Of a stretch of DNA of 64,000 nucleotides, positions 9,901 to 16,667 are shown piece by piece (within the stretch, counting starts at the first letter, position 1; each line of letters opens with the position of its first letter). The translations under genes and the position numbers were made by a program. This stretch comes from UBA6183 sp964545895 (GTDB lineage Bacteria > Bacteroidota > Bacteroidia > UKL13-3): the NCBI GenBank assembly GCA_964545895.1, contig CAZJHS010000004.1:1-64000 (forward strand), given 5' to 3'. The notes under the pieces are model-generated. The model was not told where the DNA came from and did no database searches. It worked only from the letters and a program-made list of their open reading frames with translations.

Positions 9901-10892
9901 AATGCAGCTACACCTGCATCATTATAAGCTTTTGTATTTAACAATTCTGCTCCAACTGTAAATGTTGGTTCGGTATTAAAGTTTTTGCGCACTCTAATCC
10001 AATCAACTGAAATACTACCTCCACCAGAACATAATAAACCAAATGAACTATTGGTGGTTGGTGTTAAGGTATAACTTGTACTGGTACTGGTATACGTGCC
10101 ATTTCCTGGCCATGTTGCTTTAAATACGCTTGAGCTAATCCAAGCTAACGACCAAACACCAACACCTGTAGTCATAGTGTTGTTGGTAAAGTTACCAGCG
10201 TATACATTACATCCTGATGACATAGATGACAAATTCATGGTACCATTACTAAACATGGTTACACCATTTGATGTAGTTGCTGCTTGTGCCTGACCTAAAC
10301 AAGGGTACGTTCCGCTTAGCGAAGTAACATTCATCTCGGTTTTATTGGGTGCAGGAAATGCTGCCGCACTGTACAATATCATTGATGATGATGCATTCAT
10401 AGAAATAACACCGCTACCTACAGAAAACGAACCCGATTGTGAAGGATAAGTCCATTTAGTGGTATTAAGTGTTGAACCTAAAAAATCATCAAACAATAAA
10501 AAGGTAGAATCGCCATTACTTTTTGCCGTTGCACTTGTACTACCATACTGCATGAATATACGCACGTTGCCAAAACTTGCCAGATTTTTTACCTTAACCC
10601 AAATTACTGTTGATGCAGTGTTCATGCCACTTTCAATCCAATAAGGTAAGGTGTTGCAAAGCGTGTCGGTAAAACGAATATCGTTTCCTGATGCTTGCAT
10701 TTTGCCTGCCGAAACAAGTGTAGCCGTATTTACGGTTAACTTTACTTGCGCATCAGTAACTGCTGCATTTGCGTTGTTAATAGTAAGTGGGAGTGAATAA
10801 TTAAATCCCGGAAGTGGGCACTGTGCCGAGGCATTAAAATAGAACATTACTGAGCATACTATTGCGAGTAATGCTTTAAAGTTTGACTTCAT
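3924..10892 (-). CDS. Giant right-handed beta-helix surface protein with T9SS sorting domain
   Basis: About 2,320 residues. I start at the ATG at 10892, giving MKSNFKALL...ASAQ as signal peptide. The frame opens upstream (to 10913), but those codons fall inside a terminator hairpin. Order: a DUF2341-like carbohydrate-binding region with a concanavalin-like fold (to about residue 330), then three copies of a module made of a CARDB-like beta-sandwich followed by a parallel beta-helix. Each helix opens with a variant of G-x-Y-T-I/L-G, then GPVxFxVxPGxYxEQ and TNTVTF (helix starts near residues 435, 985 and 1535). The protein ends with a T9SS type A domain (VYPNPFNKNVNLTL ... GVYFVRIEGG ... KLIKY). 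It is predicted to be surface-attached or secreted. Possible roles are adhesion or polysaccharide binding. Confidence 0.9.
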   Translation of the reverse strand: MKSNFKALLAIVCSVMFYFNASAQCPLPGFNYSLPLTINNANAAVTDAQVKLTVNTATLVSAGKMQASGNDIRFTDTLCNTLPYWIESGMNTASTVIWVKVKNLASFGNVRIFMQYGSTSATAKSNGDSTFLLFDDFLGSTLNTTKWTYPSQSGSFSVGSGVISMNASSSMILYSAAAFPAPNKTEMNVTSLSGTYPCLGQAQAATTSNGVTMFSNGTMNLSSMSSGCNVYAGNFTNNTMTTGVGVWSLAWISSSVFKATWPGNGTYTSTSTSYTLTPTTNSSFGLLCSGGGSISVDWIRVRKNFNTEPTFTVGAELLNTKAYNDAGVAAFLNLQTKFCTGSQPVSVQVANYGSNAIGNLTVNWSVNNVIQTPFMYIGAIDTLGSTNGNSKNVTIGNYNFTNTPVSIKAWTSNPNSAVDTVRRNDTAYWSGSAGMGGTYTIGSGGSYNSFAAAVNAIQVNGLCGPVVFNVLPGTYYEQVNILNEILGASSTNTVTFNGSGIANCVLTYGAYLTGARHTVQISAADYVTFQNLTIQGSGTTYAWPVYITNSADNNTIKKCRIEITAPINGNTGTFNFMGVVVAGSQSGSPLGANIENLTLDSNTILSATCGIYTIANGSSGGHQYRGNSVLYCDRAIDVNSLRNVVISGNTINNRYINANLNCGIALNYVTPVSASDICRVTENKITNATMYGINIQSTSGLAQAKSLIANNMIGGGFNQMGSIGISMNYSNYWMVYHNSVNHNYAATSTYESPLYAYYCSNLSVVNNIFARTVSGSGEAIYTYGYVLDTFNSNILYVLPADSVNGIAYLNGTTLYPRTLYTMGSGNMYRAPGFTNDTVLTISNRCINGYPNTVVTRDIHGDLRSTPPDIGADELPSSGVDAEATAVLWPTSPANFGLSNIRVQFRNTGGSNLTSLRVNYRLNNGPLRSLNWTGNLATCDTTSISFTALQQGNFSQSINQLVAYVDLPNGSADPFPANDTVKTTIFLPLSGTYTLGGATADFPTFASAISMLRTAGVAGPVEFLVNPGTYTEQVIIDFNITGSSATNTVTFNGGDGNRNTRIISFDNTTYTYQSVVFLMGCKYVSFKNLTIQNNAYTSGYGYNVLMVGNTTRCNTIKSCRILQLSPSGQYATSTNYSGIILSSSQYSISNVKMDSITIDSNEISGGYYGIYNYALSGTPSLGNRIVNNSMSNIYYSGIYTGYQENIRINNNTISLIPTGVGYGIYAFALSTTVADYAAQIIGNRITGFGYAGINLSSSSNATTRKGIMANNVIGGNMLYQYAYGIYLSANTRWMIHHNSVNMTNQNSITNYAALQYASGTSISIVNNIFARTVAGSGHVFYSTTITGIDTFNYNHFYKLDTTGGLMYYTATRYPATFKNINGGNANSIFKPTTFLNDSNLQITDECNNGMIMTTVPTDVNGVIRNVVPDMGAYEILGIQNDIGVEYIHPLALPVASGPRQINIRLRNFGANIITSAAIKYSFNNGVPQTVNWSGSLMPCDTANIAFTVTIPQGFSRLRVYTQLPNNVTDVNMNNDTAQRVISTSLIGVYTIGGTTPDFINFTDAASALNVAGVSGPVVFNVRPGIYNEQIALNAIAGVSATNTVTFQAENGNKYSVDLRYGASTTTDNYVVKLNGATYVRFKHMTIRATSIANMGTVIAFANSAAQDSIHNCNLIGVNTLSTSGDLAIVAATGGRFDYVSLTSSKLINGSIGINFESTTTTNFMMYNNFAVDTFENQYYAGAVINTQILYTFRNCVITSNTSFNGYIGIYATYSQRGNINANKITIINGGAGIFQSNCDGVSAYPTWVTNNSISVNGANTSSYGIYSLYSNWQYFYGNSIHLYGAASYSYSVYLFYNTASYANNRFYNNIVSNSGGGYGYYVYNPAYCASDYNNYYASTPAYTVQTSVPNTSYNMLAWKNATRDAQSISYRPGFTSDLNLMPNAADSASWSVNGRALPQGTITTDINGAARSINIPSGTVDLGAYEFTPTSLPPAATATPALPAAGTTQLFLFGADTVASVTWAVGSPVPTVFTVRAYSGAIAPAITTGNYQFAYTKLDGTNGNYNYTMRYYFKDIWMGNVSTKSLLKLAKYNTTTGWSTDTTQIDATRNILTVTGIAKLNVFTGTNINNPLPVELVSLQVANKANYPYVTWTTATERNSAYFVVERSFDGATFAPIGKVKAAGNSNIKTNYAYTDKEVVLTQQVGAVYYRLRAVDMDNQSKESGIVSITAEQNKLVSSSVYPNPFNKNVNLTLAANKGEVLVLTLVDVNGKVLGQNTLEVTTQQQVEELNNLFTCLDSLSAGVYFVRIEGGSNQQTIKLIKY

Positions 10893-10903
10893 ATAAAAAA
10901 ATT

Positions 10904-10930
10904 GAGGCCGCAATGTAACATAGCGGCCTC
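10904..10930. terminator. Terminator downstream of the RNA methyltransferase gene
   Basis: GAGGCCGC (10904-10911) and GCGGCCTC (10923-10930) form a perfect 8-bp stem flanked by A/T runs on both sides. It ends the minus-strand methyltransferase transcript. Because it overlaps the first codons of the longest frame of the giant protein, it supports the shorter start at 10892. Confidence 0.88.
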
Positions 10931-10981
10931 ATTTTTTTATGCTTATGACATAAATTAAGTTTTTTTTAAATAATAAATCTC

Positions 10982-12178
10982 TTAGTTATCAGTTGCAACT
11001 TTGGGCTGACGCTTAGAACCTTTGTAAAGTTCGAATTTGTAGTACTTACACTCTAACGGACCATTAAATAAAGTTAGGCGTTGACTAGCTGCCAAACCTA
11101 CCTTTTTTAATGCACTTACGTTAGATGAAATAATCCAAGCGGTGTAGCCATCAAAATCTTGTTTTAGCTTATCCCCTATTTCTTTGTAAAAAGGGCCAAT
11201 TTCTTCAATAGGTAAACGCTCGCCATAAGGCGGATTCATTACCACTAAACCAGCCACACCTTGTGGTGGCTTAACTTCTTCAAAACGTTTGTTGCTCAAT
11301 CTAATATCTTCATCCAACCCTGCACGAGTGGCATTTGCTCTTGCAATTTCAATGGCTTTAAAGGTTTTATCACTTCCAATAAAAACAGTATCGGTTTCTC
11401 TAATATTAGCCCTCGCTTCAGCCACAATGGATTCCCACAATTTACGGTCGTAATTTTTCCAATGCATAAAGCCAAAACGCTTTTTAAATAAACCAGGAGC
11501 TATATTTTTAGCATATAAAGCGGCTTCAATTAAAATAGTACCACTACCACACATTGGGTCTACAAAGGCACCTTTGCCATCCCAACCTGTAAGCATAATC
11601 ATTCCAGCTGCAGTTACCTCATTAATTGGAGCTAAGGTTTGCTCGGTACGATACCCTCTTCTGTGCAAGCTTTCGGCCGAACTATCAAACGATATACTTA
11701 CCTCATCGCGTACAATATGCACCGCAATACTTAAATGAGGGTCGGCAATATCTACACTTGGCCTACGGCCAAATTTATCTCTAAACCTATCAACTATCGC
11801 ATCTTTGGTTTTTTGCGAAACAAACTGCGAGTGATTAAAATAATCGGTACTTAAACTGGTATGTACAGCCAAAGTGCCATCCACATCAAGGTATGTTTCC
11901 CAATCAATTCGTCTAATTTCTTCGTATAAATCGCGCTCGTTGCGCGCCTTAAACTTAACAAACGGAACCAGCACTTTAAGGGCAGTACGCGTGCACAAAT
12001 TGGCCCGATACATAACGCCTAAATCGCCTGTAAAACTTACGGCCCTGTTGTGTTTTTCTACATCGGTAGCGCCAATATTAAGCAGCTCGTTTACCAACAC
12101 AGGCTCTAAATATTGCTGTGTGGTGGCCACCATGTTAAATGTTTTTTGCTGAAAAGAATACATAAATATAGGCAACAA
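10982..12178 (-). CDS. THUMP-domain class I RNA methyltransferase (RlmL/YpsC type)
   Basis: 398 aa. An N-terminal ferredoxin-like/THUMP RNA-binding part (about residues 15-160) is followed by a Rossmann methyltransferase domain. SAM-binding motif I is FVDPMCGSGTILIEAAL. The base-N6/N2 catalytic motif is NPPYGERL, in the expected late position. The conserved PGLFKKRFGFMHW segment is typical of the UPF0020 family, whose members methylate guanosine in 23S rRNA or tRNA. It is predicted to modify rRNA; the exact site cannot be read from sequence. Alternative starts are the Met at 12163 or at 12133 (MVATTQQ), and family alignment would favour one of these. It is divergent from purD across 55 bp. 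Confidence 0.88.
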   Translation of the reverse strand: MLPIFMYSFQQKTFNMVATTQQYLEPVLVNELLNIGATDVEKHNRAVSFTGDLGVMYRANLCTRTALKVLVPFVKFKARNERDLYEEIRRIDWETYLDVDGTLAVHTSLSTDYFNHSQFVSQKTKDAIVDRFRDKFGRRPSVDIADPHLSIAVHIVRDEVSISFDSSAESLHRRGYRTEQTLAPINEVTAAGMIMLTGWDGKGAFVDPMCGSGTILIEAALYAKNIAPGLFKKRFGFMHWKNYDRKLWESIVAEARANIRETDTVFIGSDKTFKAIEIARANATRAGLDEDIRLSNKRFEEVKPPQGVAGLVVMNPPYGERLPIEEIGPFYKEIGDKLKQDFDGYTAWIISSNVSALKKVGLAASQRLTLFNGPLECKYYKFELYKGSKRQPKVATDN

Positions 12179-12233
12179 ATGTAACCTAAATATAGATAGG
12201 TATTATATTCGCGGCAGTTATTTAAACTTCAAT

Positions 12234-13511
12234 ATGAATATTTTACTAATTGGTTCGGGCGGACGTGAGCATGCATTTGCATATAAATTAACCCAAAGTA
12301 CACTTTGTGATAAGCTTTTTATTGCACCCGGAAATGCAGGAACAGCAAAGCATGGAACCAATGTAGCACTTAACCCGCTTGATTTTGCAGCTGTAGGCGA
12401 TTTTTGCTTAGCACATCAAATTGGGCTATTAATTGTTGGCCCCGAAGAACCTTTAGTAAAAGGCATGCGCGATTACTTTATGGCCAACGAAGCGCTAAAA
12501 AATATTCCGTTTGTTGGCCCAGCGCAAGATGGTGCACAAATGGAAGGAAGTAAAGATTGGAGTAAAGCCTTTATGGCCAAATATCACATTCCAACGGCTG
12601 CCTATAAAACCTTTACGGCAAAAAATTTAGAAGAAGGCATAACCTACATTAAAAATCACAGCTTGCCAATTGTATTAAAAGCTGATGGTTTAGCAGCTGG
12701 TAAAGGTGTATTAATTATTGATAACCACGAAGAAGCAGTTACCGAACTAAAAGCCATGATTAACGAACTTAAGTTTGGCGATGCCAGCAGCAAGGTTGTT
12801 ATTGAAGAGTTTTTAACGGGTATTGAGCTTTCGGTATTTGTGGTTACCGATGGTAAAAACTATAAAATTTTACCCAGTGCCAAAGATTACAAACGCATTG
12901 GCGAAGGCGATACGGGTTTAAATACAGGCGGTATGGGCGCTGTTAGTCCGGTACCATTTGCTGATGATGCTTTTATACAAAAAGTAGAAGAACGCGTTAT
13001 TAAACCTACCATATTTGGCTTACAACAAGAAGGTATTAACTACGCTGGTTTTATTTTTATTGGGTTGATGAACAACAATGGAGAACCTATGGTAATTGAA
13101 TACAATAGCCGTATGGGCGACCCTGAAACGGAAGTGGTATTACCGCGCATTGAAAGTGATTTTACCGAACTAATGCTAGCTACTGCTACCGAAAACTTAC
13201 ATCAATACAACTTAAAAATATCAAGCCAAACGGCAGTAACAGTAATGTTAGTAGCCCAAGGCTACCCGGGAGATTACACCAAAGGACAAGTAATGACTGG
13301 CTTTGAAAACACCAGCAATTCCTTGTTGTTTCATGCAGGAACAAAGCAAAACGAAGCAGGCGAAATTGTAACCAATGGAGGCCGTATATTGGCTATTACC
13401 TCGTTTGGTGATAATGTGAAAGAAGCCGTAACCAACTCGTTTGCCAATGCCGAAAAAATAAACTACGAAGGCAAATATTACCGTAAAGATATTGGGTACG
13501 AGTTTATTTAA
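12234..13511 (+). CDS. purD: Phosphoribosylamine-glycine ligase (GAR synthetase)
   Basis: Step two of de novo purine synthesis: joins phosphoribosylamine and glycine using ATP. 425 aa is the normal length. The N-domain begins MNILLIGSGGREHAFAYKL. The ATP-grasp core has GLAAGKGVLI and VIEEFLTGIELSVF, followed by NTGGMGAVSP and the metal-binding EYNSRMGDPE near residue 290. The C-domain includes VMLVAQGYPGDY. It appears to be a single-gene unit. Its stop TAA directly abuts the TTA (reverse stop) of the convergent cation-efflux gene with no spacer. Confidence 0.97.
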   Translation: MNILLIGSGGREHAFAYKLTQSTLCDKLFIAPGNAGTAKHGTNVALNPLDFAAVGDFCLAHQIGLLIVGPEEPLVKGMRDYFMANEALKNIPFVGPAQDGAQMEGSKDWSKAFMAKYHIPTAAYKTFTAKNLEEGITYIKNHSLPIVLKADGLAAGKGVLIIDNHEEAVTELKAMINELKFGDASSKVVIEEFLTGIELSVFVVTDGKNYKILPSAKDYKRIGEGDTGLNTGGMGAVSPVPFADDAFIQKVEERVIKPTIFGLQQEGINYAGFIFIGLMNNNGEPMVIEYNSRMGDPETEVVLPRIESDFTELMLATATENLHQYNLKISSQTAVTVMLVAQGYPGDYTKGQVMTGFENTSNSLLFHAGTKQNEAGEIVTNGGRILAITSFGDNVKEAVTNSFANAEKINYEGKYYRKDIGYEFI

Positions 13512-14495
13512 TTAGCTGTGCTTTTGGTTATCTAAAAGGTTAGTTAAGTTCCAATCAACCTTGTGTGTAAATTCTTGCTGCCTAAATTTACAGGTATTTA
13601 TTTGGCAAATTTTGCACGAGAAAGGTAAACAAGGATCTGGGTGTATAAAGAACTCAACCCTGTGGTGAAATTTATCGGTAATTAAAGTTTCGATATTTTT
13701 TAACTCTTCATGCGAGGTAAGTAAATCATCGTACCAAGGTAGTGTAATGTGGCAATCCATGTGATAGCTTGAGCCATATTGTTGCACCCTTAAATTATGA
13801 ATATCAATCCAGTTTTGTTTGCGGTGCGTATTAAGCACTTCTACCACTTGCTTAAGTGTTTCTTCATCGGCTTCATCCATCAACCCAGCTAGTGCTTTGC
13901 GCAATAATTGATAGCCCGTGTAAATAATTATCAACCCAAAAACAATGGCAAAAACACTATCTAAAATATAAATGTGAGTAAAGTAAATAACCACTACTCC
14001 AGCAACCAAACCAACGCTACTCCAAGTATCACTTAATAAATGTTTACCATCGGCTTCTAACGTTATTGATTTATATTTTTTACCAACGGCAATTAAATAT
14101 CTGCCCAAAAAGAAATTTATTAAACCGGCTAATGCAGCCAATGCAGCACCAAAATCTAACCGATGTACTTCGGGCGGATGAATAATATTGGAAATAGATT
14201 TTACGATAATAATTAAACCCGCAATTAGAATTAAACCTCCTTCAAACCCAGCCGAAATAAATTCAATTTTGCCATGTCCGTATGGGTGGTCGGCATCTTT
14301 GGGTTTAGCGGCTAAATGCAAGCTATACAAAGCAAATGCGCCTGCAGTAATATTAATAATAGACTCTAAAGCATCACTTAAAATAGCATTTGAGTGCGTT
14401 ACAAAGTAAGCTGTAAATTTTAACACCATAACCAACACACCTATGGCTAGCACGCGCTGCATGGCTTTGGTTTGTATTTGGGTTGATTTTTCCAC
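13512..14495 (-). CDS. Cation diffusion facilitator (CDF) metal exporter
   Basis: 327 aa with about six membrane segments in the first 210 residues. The CDF metal site motif is HPYGHGKIEF in the second conserved region, with a matching D-x-x-x-D on a later helix (SDTWSSVG region). A soluble C-terminal domain follows. Family proteins export Zn2+, Fe2+ or Mn2+ by proton antiport across the inner membrane. The C-terminal tail carries a Cys cluster C-x4-C-x2-C-x4-C (around PCLPFSCKICQINTC), which could bind metal. The gene converges on purD with zero intergenic distance and is read from near a bidirectional terminator. Confidence 0.9.
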   Translation of the reverse strand: MEKSTQIQTKAMQRVLAIGVLVMVLKFTAYFVTHSNAILSDALESIINITAGAFALYSLHLAAKPKDADHPYGHGKIEFISAGFEGGLILIAGLIIIVKSISNIIHPPEVHRLDFGAALAALAGLINFFLGRYLIAVGKKYKSITLEADGKHLLSDTWSSVGLVAGVVVIYFTHIYILDSVFAIVFGLIIIYTGYQLLRKALAGLMDEADEETLKQVVEVLNTHRKQNWIDIHNLRVQQYGSSYHMDCHITLPWYDDLLTSHEELKNIETLITDKFHHRVEFFIHPDPCLPFSCKICQINTCKFRQQEFTHKVDWNLTNLLDNQKHS

Positions 14496-14510
14496 GCATC
14501 AAACATAAAA

Positions 14511-14540
14511 AAAGGCACTCGGTATTACACGAGTGCCTTT
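14511..14540. terminator. Bidirectional terminator
   Basis: AAAGGCACTCG (14511-14521) pairs with CGAGTGCCTTT (14530-14540), an 11-bp perfect stem with an 8-nt loop. It follows the stop of the BNR-repeat surface protein gene on the minus strand. Confidence 0.92.
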
Positions 14541-14565
14541 GTATTTATTTTTAGTTAAGTAATAC

Positions 14566-16434
14566 TTACTCAACAATCATTTTACGAGTAACTTTAAAAT
14601 CACCTGCTTCTACAGTGTATAAGTATATACCTGCTTTTACATTGTTTAATTCAATGTTTAAGTTGTTTACACCAACTGCATTATTTTTAAATGTGTTGTT
14701 GTATACGTTTTGACCAACAATATTAACAATGCTAACTTTTACATCAGTAGCACGAGTTAACTTAACAGGAATAGTAGTTGCACTGTTGAATGGATTAGGG
14801 AAGTTTTGATCGATAGTAAATAAATCGTTAGCACGCTCAGCAAAACCAATTGTACCATTTAACACTTGCTCAACCGGAACACCCATGTAGTAAATATCAA
14901 ACATTTCTGATGGATCAGTAATGGTTGAACCTGGGTTACCTTTGTTTAAGTAGCTAATGTGTAATTTACCATCAGTAATATTTCTAGCCATGTTTGGATA
15001 TGCCTCTTCGCGGTTAAAGCTTAACCAAGCTGTAACGTTAGTTGGGTACGACCAAGTTGCACCGCTATCTTCAGTATAAGTTACAAATACATCGCGGAAG
15101 TTATTATCTTGACCAGTAACATCGGTTGGAGTTAATGCTGAGTAAGATAAGAAAATACGACCTTGAGCATCAACACCTGCACTTGGCCAAGTAGAGTTTG
15201 AAACACCATAACGGTTAGCTGCATCAAAAGATGTTGCACCAATAGCAGAATCGTTTACTGTAGGACCAACAGCAGTTGCAATAATGCGTAAACCTGAATC
15301 TGGAGTATACTCGTTCCAGTACATAATACCATCATTTACACCACCAATTTGACGAGCCCATGAGAAAGTATATGAACCATCGCCCATAATACTATCGCTT
15401 ACACGCGCAATGCCACTAAAAATATGTGCTTTACCGTTTGCATCAACAGTAACGTTTACACTACCGTTGTTAACAGTACGAGATTTCAAAGTATCTCTAT
15501 CAAACACAAAAGTTGAAGGGAATGAATCTAAAATAGTGCGGTTCCAAGTTGTACCATTATCGTTTGATTTCCATAAAACTAAACTATTAAATGTACCACC
15601 TACTAAAACAGCTACGTTATTACCATTTGCATCCATAGCGTAGTTATCGCTCGAACCTTCTTGTAATAATGTGCTATCGTAGCCAGGTAAAGTAATAGCT
15701 TCTTCTGTCCAAGTACTAGTTGTAAAGTTGTAACGTGAGTAAACTAAAGGAGCGCGAACACCGCTTTTAACAATATAGTTAGGTTGGTTAGCTGATGAAT
15801 CTTGGTAGCTTGCCAACACAATTAAATAGTTACCACTAACGGCAGTACGTGGCCATAATTGGCTAGTAGTATTTGCTGGTGGAACAAATAATGCTGTTGA
15901 GGTAAAACTTGTGCTACCAATACCGGTGTTACGGTTTAATACTAATCCGCTTGAGCGACCACTTGTATCAACACGGTGCGAAACAATAATTTCGCTATTA
16001 TCAGGTGCAGCAATAATAGCAGGGAAACCAGCTCTAAATGGCTCAATTCTGTTTGCATTTGGAGTTGAAGTCCATTGTGTTCCGTTAAAGTGATTGTATC
16101 CAGAACCACGACTTAAATAACCGTTAGTTGAGTTATCAGATGAAGCAGTCCAGGTTAACGAAATTTTACCATCAGGGTATGCAATAATTCTGCGGTAAGG
16201 CGATAAATTGGTTTGATTGATAATGTGTGTTTTACCAACAACTGTATTTAACGTGTAGGCCTTTTTGTTTAAAGTACCTGTTGGTTTGTTTACCACAACG
16301 CTAGAGTTTAAATCAAGTGTTGCATCTTTTTTTACCGTATGGTTTGTATGCGGTAATGAGGTACCACGTTGTGGCACTTGTGCATTAGCTGCTAAACTCG
16401 CAGCCAAGAGGCCTAGTAAGTAAATTTTTCTCAT
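14566..16434 (-). CDS. Secreted BNR/sialidase-fold protein with T9SS sorting domain
   Basis: 622 aa. A signal peptide (MRKIYLLGLLAASLAANAQ) precedes a large beta-propeller-like region containing Asp-box/BNR motifs (KSNDNGTTW and TEDSGATWSYP). These occur in sialidases and in non-enzymatic propellers. The end is a T9SS type A domain: NFPNPFNSATTIPVKL, then KAGIYLYTVEAGDFKVTRKMIVE. It is predicted to be surface-displayed or secreted. I see no sialidase catalytic set (FRIP box and Arg triad), so I do not call it an enzyme. It stands alone, with 233 bp separating it from the divergent dnaE. Confidence 0.87.
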   Translation of the reverse strand: MRKIYLLGLLAASLAANAQVPQRGTSLPHTNHTVKKDATLDLNSSVVVNKPTGTLNKKAYTLNTVVGKTHIINQTNLSPYRRIIAYPDGKISLTWTASSDNSTNGYLSRGSGYNHFNGTQWTSTPNANRIEPFRAGFPAIIAAPDNSEIIVSHRVDTSGRSSGLVLNRNTGIGSTSFTSTALFVPPANTTSQLWPRTAVSGNYLIVLASYQDSSANQPNYIVKSGVRAPLVYSRYNFTTSTWTEEAITLPGYDSTLLQEGSSDNYAMDANGNNVAVLVGGTFNSLVLWKSNDNGTTWNRTILDSFPSTFVFDRDTLKSRTVNNGSVNVTVDANGKAHIFSGIARVSDSIMGDGSYTFSWARQIGGVNDGIMYWNEYTPDSGLRIIATAVGPTVNDSAIGATSFDAANRYGVSNSTWPSAGVDAQGRIFLSYSALTPTDVTGQDNNFRDVFVTYTEDSGATWSYPTNVTAWLSFNREEAYPNMARNITDGKLHISYLNKGNPGSTITDPSEMFDIYYMGVPVEQVLNGTIGFAERANDLFTIDQNFPNPFNSATTIPVKLTRATDVKVSIVNIVGQNVYNNTFKNNAVGVNNLNIELNNVKAGIYLYTVEAGDFKVTRKMIVE

Positions 16435-16667
16435 TCGTTAATTGTATTAAGTTAATATTAAGGTTTTCTAAAAAATCAAATGTATAAAGTTTTTTCCTTT
16501 TCTAAAGTAAAAAAATCAACACATTAAGTTTGTGTTAAAACAAATGCAATTGGTTTTAAATGAAGTGTATCACAACATAACATTTGGTTGCATGAGTTAG
16601 TTTTCAACAAGTGTTACTATTCACAAGGCTTTGAAGTAAATTAGCCAACTGTTATTTATACTTACAC
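16435..16667. promoter_or_regulatory. Divergent promoter region (BNR protein / dnaE)
   Basis: 233 bp of AT-rich DNA between divergent genes; both promoters must lie here. I see no repeat or hairpin, and no confident promoter match. Confidence 0.35.

Noticed and set aside
4459..10644. Several plus-strand open frames of 60-80 codons inside the giant surface-protein gene
   Set aside because: Antisense shadows of a Thr/Asn/Ser-rich, low-stop coding region; no start context or motifs of their own.
13509..13514. TAATTA shared by convergent stops (also at 62921-62926) as a regulatory motif
   Set aside because: It is just TAA next to a reverse-strand TAA; expected by chance in compact AT-rich genomes.
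14566..16434. Sialidase
   Set aside because: Asp-box motifs alone are not diagnostic; the FRIP motif and catalytic Arg set are not visible.
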